The notes below the pieces were generated by a model. The model was given only the letters and a program-made list of their open reading frames with translations, made no database searches and had not been told where the DNA came from. A stretch of 64,000 bases of DNA, from positions 124,001-188,000 of the forward strand of contig CBDDKU010000026.1 of the NCBI GenBank assembly GCA_965230375.1, given 5' to 3'. The DNA comes from CBDDKU01 sp965230375. Lineage in GTDB: Bacteria > Bacteroidota > Bacteroidia > Flavobacteriales_D > Cryomorphaceae. Made by a program: the position numbers and the translations under genes. Below, in pieces: positions 16,374 through 25,600 of the stretch (its first letter is position 1; each line of letters begins with the position of its first letter).

Positions 16374-17261
16374 CTAGTCTAAGGCAATATAATTTGCTGA
16401 TTGATACACTCCTGTTTCCTGCTTCAAAAGCTGTAAAATAAGATCATTGGCCAGCGAACTCGCACCGAATCTAAACCAATGGTTGTCGAGCCATTTATCG
16501 CCCAATATCTCCTTCACCATCACCAGATAATGAAGAGCCAGTTTGGCATTGGAGATACCTCCCGCGGGTTTCATCCCCACCATTCTACCCGTCTCAAAAA
16601 AGTGATCGCGGATAACTTCAAGCATCACGAGTGTCACTTCCATTGTGGCCGCTGGCTTTATCTTTCCTGTGGATGTTTTGATAAAATCTGCGCCTGCTTG
16701 AATAGCTATATGGCTAGCCTTAGAAACGTTGTCGAGTGTTCCGAGCTCTCCTGTTTCAAGGATTACCTTGAGCCGGGCATCACCACAGGCTTCTTTAATA
16801 GCAGCTATTTCATCAAAAACGAATTGATAATTTCCCTTTAAGAACTCCCCTCTTGATATGACCATATCCACTTCATCCGCTCCGTCACCCACGGCTATTT
16901 TCACATCGGCGAGTTTCACTTCTCGGCTGGTTTGTCCTGCGGGAAACCCCGTAGCAACAGAAGCTACTTTCACTCCTGTTCCTTTTAATAGGCCAACAGC
17001 TTGCTTGACGAAGGTCGGGTAGACGCAAACAGCTGCAACGTTGGGCAAATTGGGCAATTCGTCGTGAAGGTGGATAGCCTTGTAACAAAGCTGAGTCACT
17101 TTTCCTGGCGTATCCTTCCCCTCAAGGGTGGTCAGGTCAATCATGCCAAGGGCCATCTTGAGCCCATCAATCTTGGCTCCCTTCTTTATGCTTCGCGTAC
17201 GAATTCGAGCACACCTTTCTTCGATACCCGTTTGATCTACTGGCTTAAAATGTTCTAACAA
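16374..17261 (-). CDS. deoC: Deoxyribose-phosphate aldolase
   Basis: 295 residues, longer than the E. coli enzyme by an N-terminal extension, as in the eukaryote-like DeoC group. It splits 2-deoxyribose-5-phosphate into glyceraldehyde-3-phosphate and acetaldehyde. The Schiff-base lysine is Lys195 in GADFIKTSTGK; a second active-site lysine lies in GMKPAGGISN near 234. VAAVCVYP and VASVATGFPAGQ are also typical. It heads a three-gene operon with two ALDH-family genes. No deoB or nucleoside phosphorylase gene is in the window. Confidence 0.95.
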   Translation of the reverse strand: MLEHFKPVDQTGIEERCARIRTRSIKKGAKIDGLKMALGMIDLTTLEGKDTPGKVTQLCYKAIHLHDELPNLPNVAAVCVYPTFVKQAVGLLKGTGVKVASVATGFPAGQTSREVKLADVKIAVGDGADEVDMVISRGEFLKGNYQFVFDEIAAIKEACGDARLKVILETGELGTLDNVSKASHIAIQAGADFIKTSTGKIKPAATMEVTLVMLEVIRDHFFETGRMVGMKPAGGISNAKLALHYLVMVKEILGDKWLDNHWFRFGASSLANDLILQLLKQETGVYQSANYIALD

Positions 17262-17283
17262 TACGAGCGAGTTTAGTCTGACT

Positions 17284-17291
17284 CAAATATA
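17284..17291 (-). promoter_or_regulatory. -7 element TATATTTG, deoC operon
   Basis: Exact TAnnTTTG on the minus strand, 23-30 bp before the deoC ATG and just beyond the tonB terminator. It separates the deoC-ALDH transcript from the ruvA-sprA-tonB one. Confidence 0.55.
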
Positions 17292-17313
17292 GTACAAACG
17301 CATCGGCAGGAAT

Positions 17314-17351
17314 AAAAAAACCCCGACGATCTAATTTCGTCGGGGCTTTTT
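17314..17351 (-). terminator. Intrinsic terminator after tonB pair
   Basis: Perfect 9-bp stem CCCCGACGA/TCGTCGGGG with a 7-nt loop, flanked by seven A on the left (T-tract for minus-strand transcripts) and TTTTT on the right. It ends the leftward tonB transcript; the symmetry would let it work in both directions. Confidence 0.9.
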
Positions 17352-17372
17352 GTATTTCGTTTTAGACTCCTC

Positions 17373-18041
17373 TTATCGAAGCGTAAAGCGTATTGGCAAG
17401 TTGTATTGCACTTTTACGTTTTTACCACGCTGGCGACCTGGGGTCCAGTCCGGCATATTCTCTACTACTCGAATAGCTTCTTCATCACATCCACCACCGA
17501 TCGATCTCAGTACGCGAACATCCTTTACTTTTCCATCGGTATCCACAACAAAGGTTACGAAAACAGTTCCCTGAATTCCGGCATCTTTGGCGATAGCTGG
17601 ATATTTTGTGTTTTTACCGAGGTATTTCATCAGCTCAGCTTCACCACCAGGAAAGGTTGGCATCTGCTCAACAATCGTGAAGATCTCTTCTTCTACCACT
17701 TCTTCTTCAACTTCTTCGATGATCTCGATCTCCGTTTCTTCATCTACCTCAAGGTCTTCGATGATAAGCTCTTCTTCGATTTCCTTTTCATCCTCTACAA
17801 TCTCGATGACTGTAGTAGGGGCAGGTGGAGGTGGTGGGGGCGGTGGTTGCTGCTGCGACATCGGAATGATCTCTTCTTCCATCATATCCTGCGACAACGA
17901 ACCTAAGCTCTGTACTTCTTTTTCATACGCTTTCCATTCAAAAGCGACTAAGACGAAAGCCGTCGAAAACAAAAGCCCCATAATAATCAATGGAATTCGC
18001 TTGCTTTCTAAGTTGGCTTCTGGACTCTTTTTTGGTTCCAT
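17373..18041 (-). CDS. TonB-family energy transducer (first copy)
   Basis: 222 residues: short cytoplasmic N-terminus, one transmembrane helix (about 16-33), a linker with PPPPPPPPAP followed by a very acidic stretch (about 80-125, mostly Glu/Ile/Val), then the TonB C-terminal domain from FPGGEAELMKYL (about 134) to the end, with GTVFVTFVVDTDGKV and PIRFTLR. Such proteins carry proton-motive energy to outer-membrane receptors. ExbB/ExbD are not encoded here. It is paralogous to the next gene upstream and separated from it by 112 bp that include a TATTTTCG sequence resembling a -7 box (18066-18073). Confidence 0.9.
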   Translation of the reverse strand: MEPKKSPEANLESKRIPLIIMGLLFSTAFVLVAFEWKAYEKEVQSLGSLSQDMMEEEIIPMSQQQPPPPPPPPAPTTVIEIVEDEKEIEEELIIEDLEVDEETEIEIIEEVEEEVVEEEIFTIVEQMPTFPGGEAELMKYLGKNTKYPAIAKDAGIQGTVFVTFVVDTDGKVKDVRVLRSIGGGCDEEAIRVVENMPDWTPGRQRGKNVKVQYNLPIRFTLR

Positions 18042-18153
18042 GGTTCAGTTTTTTGTACCGTAACGGCGAAAATAAAAAAGTTAAATGACAAGATCGTTAA
18101 TTGTGACCTTTGATTTGATTAAAGGCAAGTACCGTGCCTAAAAGTGTTAATTT

Positions 18154-18840
18154 CTAGTTCAATTTGAAAGTAAATGGAAGTGTAAACATCACCTTTACAG
18201 GTTTGCCCCTTTGCTTTCCTGGAGTCCATTTCGGCATCATTTCTACTACTCTGATAGACTCTTCTTTCAAACCGCCTTCTTGTCTCGACTCAGCAGTAAT
18301 GTCACTAATATTGCCTTCTTCATCTATAATGAACGTAACCTTTACTGGTCCTTCAATACCTGCATCTTTAGCCATTTCAGGGTATTTTGTGTTCTGAGAT
18401 AAAAACTTGACCAGCGCTTCTTCTCCTCCAGGAAACTCCGGCATATCTTCAACAATGGTGAAAATCTTCTCCTCAACTACCGTTTCTCGACTAAAATTAA
18501 TCTCTTCCAGTACAGGCTCATCTTCATCATCAAAAATGGGAAGATCAAGTGGAATGTCTATTCTTTGATCATCGTCTACAGCAATATAATCATCAACAAC
18601 CGGCTTCATCACCCGAGGTTTGGGCTTGGTTGGTTTTTTCATGGCAACGGCTGTGAAAATAGGTTCATCTTCTAGCTCAGTACTTAGAACCAGACCATCG
18701 TCGAGAGCCAGTTCGTCTTGTTCGAATGTTCTCCACTCAAAGGCTGTGAGAACAAGGGCAGCCGAGAAGGCTAGCCCCATGAGAATAAAGGGAACGCGCA
18801 ACCGCTCCAAGTTTGCTTGTTTACTTTTTTTCGCTTTCAT
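18154..18840 (-). CDS. TonB-family energy transducer (second copy)
   Basis: 228 residues with the same plan as its neighbour: one transmembrane helix (about 16-33), a linker that here has KKPTKPKPRVMKP (basic/proline) then an acidic Asp/Glu segment, and a TonB C-terminal domain starting FPGGEEALVKFL (about 141). The C-terminal halves of both copies are very similar, while the linkers differ strongly, which suggests different receptors or periplasmic reach. It follows vanZ by 33 bp, probably on the ruvA-sprA transcript. Confidence 0.9.
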   Translation of the reverse strand: MKAKKSKQANLERLRVPFILMGLAFSAALVLTAFEWRTFEQDELALDDGLVLSTELEDEPIFTAVAMKKPTKPKPRVMKPVVDDYIAVDDDQRIDIPLDLPIFDDEDEPVLEEINFSRETVVEEKIFTIVEDMPEFPGGEEALVKFLSQNTKYPEMAKDAGIEGPVKVTFIIDEEGNISDITAESRQEGGLKEESIRVVEMMPKWTPGKQRGKPVKVMFTLPFTFKLN

Positions 18841-18873
18841 GTGAATTGGGTTATAAGCCCTCTCACATGCGCG

Positions 18874-19260
18874 CTATTGTGATTGGTGAGGACTTCGTTT
18901 CTTGAAAAAGAAAAAGGCAAACACTGTGCCGAAAACAGCCCCTATGGTGTCGGCGACTAGGTCTCCAAAGCTTGGAAACCTAGTAGGGAAGACCGTTCCC
19001 TGCAATAATTCGGTTAATCCACCGTAGAGAATACCCAAGATAATAATCCAAAGCATGGCTCTGAGAGAATAGTTCGGTGAATCTTTCGAGTAGCCCCAAA
19101 CAATAGCCACGCCCAAAACAAAAAACACGCCTATGTGAGCGATTTTGTCTTCGATATTGATCTCCCAAAAATCGACTTTAGGGATGTGCGTGACAGGGAT
19201 GCCACAGATAAAAAGAATAAAGGCGGCCCATAAGAGAGCCGCCCAGTATTGTCGTATCAT
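18874..19260 (-). CDS. VanZ-like membrane protein
   Basis: 128 residues with four hydrophobic segments (about 5-22, 42-58, 68-87, 97-117). The VanZ-like pattern is visible: DKIAHIGVFFVLGVAIVWGY, then a GGLTELLQ segment, FPTRFPSFGDLVADTIGAV, and a lysine-rich tail. VanZ gives low-level teicoplanin resistance in enterococci; in Bacteroidetes the role of these homologues is unknown. It lies 12 bp after gcvH in the sprA operon. Confidence 0.85.
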   Translation of the reverse strand: MIRQYWAALLWAAFILFICGIPVTHIPKVDFWEINIEDKIAHIGVFFVLGVAIVWGYSKDSPNYSLRAMLWIIILGILYGGLTELLQGTVFPTRFPSFGDLVADTIGAVFGTVFAFFFFKKRSPHQSQ

Positions 19261-19272
19261 TCGGATAGGCTA

Positions 19273-19650
19273 TTACCCAATTACCGATTCGTATGCTGAT
19301 GCATCGAGCAGCTCAGAAAGATCGGCGTCATCACCAAATTCAATCTTGATCATCCAACCCTTTCCGTAAGGATCTTCATTTACTCCTTCTGGAGAAGATT
19401 CGAGCTCTTCATTGAACTCAATTACTTTTCCTGCGATAGGCATAAACAAATCGGAAACTGTTTTTACGGCTTCAATCGTACCGAATACTTCACCGCTTTC
19501 CAGCTCCTCACCTTCTGTTTCTATTTCCACAAAAACGATGTCCCCAAGCTCGCCTTGAGCATAGTCTGTAATTCCTATGGTTGCAACGTTTCCTTCTATT
19601 TTAACCCACTCGTGGTCTTTTGTATACTTAAGCTCTGCTGGGATGTTCAT
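19273..19650 (-). CDS. gcvH: Glycine cleavage system H protein
   Basis: 125 residues, the normal size. The lipoylation site is Lys63 within GTIEAVKTVSDLF. The lipoyl arm shuttles the aminomethyl group between the P, T and L proteins of glycine cleavage, none of which is encoded here. KYTKDHEWVKIEG at the N-terminus and DPYGKGWMIKIEF near the end are standard. Placement between sprA and vanZ is, to my knowledge, a recurrent gene order in Flavobacteriia. Confidence 0.96.
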   Translation of the reverse strand: MNIPAELKYTKDHEWVKIEGNVATIGITDYAQGELGDIVFVEIETEGEELESGEVFGTIEAVKTVSDLFMPIAGKVIEFNEELESSPEGVNEDPYGKGWMIKIEFGDDADLSELLDASAYESVIG

Positions 19651-19669
19651 ATGTGTTCAGGTTTAAGCT

Positions 19670-22600
19670 TTATTGTGTTAGAGTAAAGCGCAAAGATATA
19701 CCAGTATTTATATTGGATGTAGGGAATGAGATAGAAACTTTTGGCTTATTGATCTGATGATCATAGAAAGCCCTGATATTTAATCTATCTGAAATAACGT
19801 AGTCGATTGCTGTCTTGATCGAAATCAAGTTTTGACCTGATGTGATCTGGTTAGTACCTTCATCAGTACGTCGGGCGATTACTTCAGTATCTCTAATACT
19901 CAAGTCAGCTCGCACGTTAAGGTCAGACTTACGCGTCTTACCACCAATCTTGATTCCAACATTAGGGAAGCGATATCCTAGTCCCATTACGATCTCATCA
20001 CTTCTATTTTCAGTAAGCTGGAAGTTTGTTGTACTGAAGGCAAGAGTCCTGTTCTTATTGATCTCGAAATTGGTGATCAAAGCGTTATTCCAGGTAATAT
20101 CTACTCGAATAAGCGGACTCAACTGCTCTGAAATGGTGATGGTATTAATCTGTCTTTCAGCAATAAAGTTTTGCTCTTCTGAATTATCCCTATTCGGAGC
20201 TCCATTTACATCACGGCCTGCATTTAGGTTTGTTGTGAAGTTGTTGACACTAAACGTCGATCGATATGCGTGGGCAAGGGTGATGTTTCGAGCAAACTTT
20301 CTAAAGAATTTGAACTTCGTCAGCCCGTCGTAATTTGCCGACCAGTTGGGGTTCTTCATCGCATCCCAAATCGTGTAATCATCGATATTTAAGTGAACTT
20401 CACTGGGGTCTTGTCCAGAATAGGCCGCTACAAATGCAGGTATGATAACTGACTGAGAGTTTGGACCGAAACCATCAGCGTATACCCCATCAACACCTGA
20501 ATTCACGTCGCTATATCCTGTTTCCTCTGCCAACCTATTCGAGATTTCGCTTCGGTAGTCTTTGAACTGTTCAAATACCGGGCTCACATTATCTACATCC
20601 TGCTCCCAGATGGTATTCCAAGCAAGCATAGAAATGCTAAAGCTTCCCGATTCAAATCGGCTCTCTTCAAGATACTGCTGCAAGTCGTCGTTGAATCGGA
20701 AGAACGACCCATCATTCAAGCTCTTGCTTCTGAGGGCATTCAATTCTATCCTAAAGTTTGGAAGTGGCTCAAGGTTCAACCGGATGTTGAAGTCTTCCGT
20801 ATAGGTGGTCATGTATTGCTGGTTGATATATGGGTTATCTACCAACCACCCGTTTAAGGCCGCTTGCTGATTAAAGCTATCGTATTGGTGACCCATTACA
20901 AAACCAAATCCCGGTGCTGTAAATCCGGGATTCATCCCCAGGATATTGCTTCCCTGGTTGTAACCCGGTAGCATTGTCCCTTCGTTTTGCGTGTATACTA
21001 CGCTCAAATTCTTGAAGCTCATTAATAGCTTAGCGAAATAATCCACAGCTCTAATTCGATTCTTGTCGTCTTCTTTTTTAACGGCATCCTGATCGTCGTC
21101 ATCATCTTTGCCTTTACCCTTGTCCTGCGTCAAGCTTCTCCCACTCGATCGGCTCATTCGCTGGAACTTTTGGTTCACTTCTTTGAAGTAACCGATCTTA
21201 TTGTAAAGGGTAATCAGGTTCAGCTGTCCATTGATAGACATGGTTCGCGCATTCTGGATAGTGTTTCCAAGTGTATCCTGGCTAAATGGGGCCCTTTGCC
21301 AGTTATAACTTCCCGTATATCTCAAGTCTGTGCTCACCCAATCTAAAGCTGGAATCTTGTCAATAGGAACTTTGTAGTTCGCAGAAACGGCCTGGTTGAA
21401 ATTCACATTCTCCCCAAATTTCATGATGCTCTCCCAGATGGTATCTCGATGAGCTCTATATGAGGATCTGTCGTCCCGATCAACACGGCCATAGCCTTCT
21501 TCAATAAAAGAGAGATTATTGGCACTGTATGTCAAACGGATAGACTTGGTAAGATCGTGCTGCACATCGTAAGTACGAGTCCAGTTAAATGTCTTTGTGA
21601 ATAATATTGGTTGTTCGAATTCGAAAACGTCACTACTATTCTGGAACTGTTGCTCATTGTACATTCGGTTAATTTCCGAACGGAATGAAAGGTTCTTTGG
21701 AAGAAGGGTAAAGTTGAAGTCTCTTATTAAAGCAAAGTAATCCGATTTACGCAGAAACTTACTCGTCGCGAAAGGCTTGTAATTCTTTGGCTTGGCGTTA
21801 AAGTTGTATCCAATTCCAAAGCGATATTGCCGTTGACTGTCGAAGGCGGTGTTAACATCGTAGTAGTGTCGGTCACTATAAGCAAACGTCGCATTCAGGT
21901 TTTCAACATCGTAAACTTTCGGCTTCTTGTCCGGATTGGTTCGCTCTTTGCGGACATTGGTGAAGTTGATGCTACGTCGTTTGGTGTAGGTCTGCGATCT
22001 TTTACGAAGCTCTTTCTTTTCATCTCTGCTCAATCCTTCCGAAACTTCTTCTAGCTCGAGGTCTGGAGCAAGAGGGTCAAACTTTGGTATAACAACCTGC
22101 TCTGCTTGCCCTATATACATCGGGATCTTTACACCGCTCTCTTCTGGAAGGAATTTTCCTAAGTTTAAATTCGAACTCGCATCATAACCCATCGTTTGTT
22201 CCTGCGGTCTCTCAGAAACTCTACTTTCAAGAGACCCAAAGTTTGGTGTACTGATATTACCAGCAAGAGAGAGTGTACCAAAGTCGGCAAGTTGTGCATT
22301 CATTCTCGCAACGGCTGCCCAACCACCTTCTTTATTGAAGTCAGTCAACCTCAGCTCATTCACCCAAATCTCTGCACTTTCAGCCAACCCATCATCAGGA
22401 ACCCAAATGTTTCCACTCGTTGGGTTTCCATTTGAGTTCGGGTTTCTCACACCGATCATTATGGTGCGTACAGAACTCAGCACGGGGTTACCTTTTATAC
22501 GTATTCGCCTGTCACCGTCTGATTCATGATACACCTGATTATCAGGGTATCCCGATTGGTTCCTTCTGTTTTTAGCGCTTTGCAACTTATCGAACTCAAT

Positions 22601-25600
22601 CTTCATATTGTTGCCTTCGGGCCAAATATTATCAGGCGTACTCGAGGCGTTCAAATCTGTGGGTATGACAGGGATTTCATACTCATAGAAGTTTTGATCA
22701 AAATCAGACCCTAGACGAACAAACACGGTTACATCGGCAAAAGATATCAGATTGTTGAGATCGAGAGACTCTCCGTGAATAAACATTTCGAGATTACCGT
22801 ACTGCCGCATGTCGATGTTTAACGCTCTAAATGCTGCGCGGGCATCTCCATCGCCCAGGTTTCTAACACGCAGAACGAGAGACTGCTCATTCAAGCTTCT
22901 CAGGTTTGCCGTTCCTGCATCAATTTCGCGAGAAATTCCCGGTGGAGTAACATAATTAAGCGGTACACGCTGACTATTCTCTTCGATGTTGACTGCCAGA
23001 ATATCAAATTCCGTTTCTCCCGGTCCTCCTGGAATGAACTCCCCTTCACGAAGTGACTCCGCATAACGTCTCCACTCTCCTCTGATCAATTCCAGACGAG
23101 CGAAACGCAATACAACTGGCGTCTCAAATCCGGTGGTAACAAGACGCATAAAACGAATCGACCTTAAGTCTTGAATATTATTCACCGATCTTCCTTCTCG
23201 CACAGGAATCTTAAACTGATACCACTTTACTTGTCTACCGTCAGAAGCAATTCCATCTACCACATCGGTGATGTAGTTGTTTCCTACTTGCCAACTTCCC
23301 GGATCACCCTGCGGGTCAGGCATATCAATCTCATACTGAAAGTAGGACTCTGCTTCCCCTAGTGTAAGATCTTGGTTAACATCCTCCGTAGTAGGAAGTG
23401 TGGTAGCTTGAGTTGGATAGTCTTCAGGGCTATCTTGAGTAGTGATTGAGTTTCCTTCAAATCCATTGAACCGTTTGTAACGCTCAAGGATGTCAAGCCC
23501 CTGATTATCGTAATCGGAGCCACGGTAGTAATGGAAGTTATCTGTTGACGGGTCACTTGTTGCAGCTGCAAGTACAGCTGGGTCAACACCGGGAAGAGCA
23601 GCTATTCTCTGCAAGAATTCATCGAAATAAGCACGTTCTCCTGGATCATTAAAACCATCAAATCCGACGTCTTGTGTTGCGTTAGAGTTTGTGGTATTGT
23701 CAAAAGCGTTTACGATACTCTGGGTAATAGGCACACGTGCCCAATTTGTTGTATCTGTTAAAAGACCATTTGGGTTAGCCGGATCTATCGGAAGCCCATT
23801 CTCGAAAGACATTTGTCCATCCTTGAGAACATCTTCCGAGACGTTACCAATGTTTACAATCAGCTTTCCGTCGTTGTTACCCGAGGTACCCAGAAAGTTT
23901 CTGTTATCTGTATTGTAGGGGTCCATTATCCAAAACTGGATAAACTCGACGTTGGTCTGTTCAAAGTCTGTTGTATTGATTGCTCGCTGAATACCTCCCC
24001 ATCTCGATTCAGGCGAATTGAGTTCCCCAGTACCAGGGTCTATACCATCAGAAAAGGCTGAGCCTTCTGCGTCATAGTTATACGGACCTCTCTCATTAGG
24101 GAAAAAACTCAAATCGAGGGTAGCAATATTGGCTGGTGTACCTGCTGGCAATTCCCTATCCGGAAATACTTCGTTCTCCGTTACTTCACGCTGATAGTGC
24201 CTGTCAGGGTTAATATTGTCCGGCGTAATATTGTCATTTCTGAAGAACAATGGGTCAAGTACATACCAAGCCATTTTAGCGCGGTTGTATCCTTGAACAC
24301 GATCATCCGTCAAACTAGCTTCAGGAAACAAGTTTGGCTGAAACTGCGGTATAGATGCCAGACCCCAAGATGCAAAGTTTCTCAGGTCAATCAAACTCAC
24401 AGTACCTTCAAAATCGTCGATGTATGCATTACCGTTTTTCCCCACGGCCTTATTGTGACCAGGTATCAAGTGAGCAAATTCAACGCTTGCGTCAATTGTC
24501 GACTTCTCTTTTGTGCTAATAAAAGGAAGTGCATCGACCACATCCGTCAGCAAACGAGATTCATCCTGGTAGTGCGCGTCAAGTCCCCAAAGCGTGTTGT
24601 TCATTGGCTCATCACCAATATTGACCTTTTGGGTAAGCGGCCGCTCATTCAAGTTCATAATGGTACCCCCAACCACAAAGTTGTCGTTAAATCTATAATC
24701 AAAGCGAGCACCCATCAAACGCCGCGTTTGAATACTAAAGAGTGTATTCGATTCAACTGTAATCTTTATCGGAGTCTGAGACTCAAGAAGACCGGTATTT
24801 AAGATTTTTACACGCCCGAGGTTGTAGTCTACTGTAAAGTCTTGGTTTTCTACAAGGGCTACTCCACCTGCAGTAACTTGAACAGCACCTTGCGGAATGT
24901 TCAGGGCATTCAATGCAATTTCATCTGACGAAGCCGACCTGTAGCTACCTTTCAGCGAGAATCGGTTGAGGTATAAGAAGTTTTGCTGAGCTACAACTTT
25001 AGTCGAGTCATAAAGTTGCGGATAGGCTATCGCCTCTATCCGACTATCTGAGACACCTGCATCAGATAAGACTTCTTCCAAGTGGGATCCAAACGGTTCT
25101 ATGACAGGGAAGTACACCCTACCATTTTGGGAATTGATGGTACCTCCTTCCGTAGCAGCCTGATCCACAAAGTCAAATCGCCCATCTGCCTGAGAGTTTC
25201 CATTCTGGTCTAATTTATCGAGCTCAAACACCTGCAAAAGAGGTGTATCCTGAATTTCTGGCTCAGGAATTACCGGTACCTCTACTCCTTCTTGTGGATC
25301 ATTGTACCAAACGTTTAGTCTAAACTCCTGGCTGTTCACTTGGTAAGCACCCAACGAATAAACGTTTTTCATCATCAAGTCCCACATGGGGTTTTGAACA
25401 TCTACTACAGTAGATTTCAGGAGCTTAAGGTAGAGTGCATCTGGTGAGGTAAACCCGTCATTTGACAGATCCCCGACCTGATAGGTAGCTCCGTTCAAGG
25501 TGTACTGGTAAGAAACGGCCAAGACTTCAGCATTATTCAAGGCCTGATTCAACGAAATAAACCCGAGTCTTTCATTGAAGGTATACTCATTCGGGCTCAA

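Noticed and set aside
17587..18063. 158-codon plus-strand Ser-rich open frame
   Set aside because: Mirror of the Glu-rich linker of the first TonB gene.
24197..24802. 201-codon plus-strand open frame
   Set aside because: Antisense within sprA, whose frame is continuous and family-typical.
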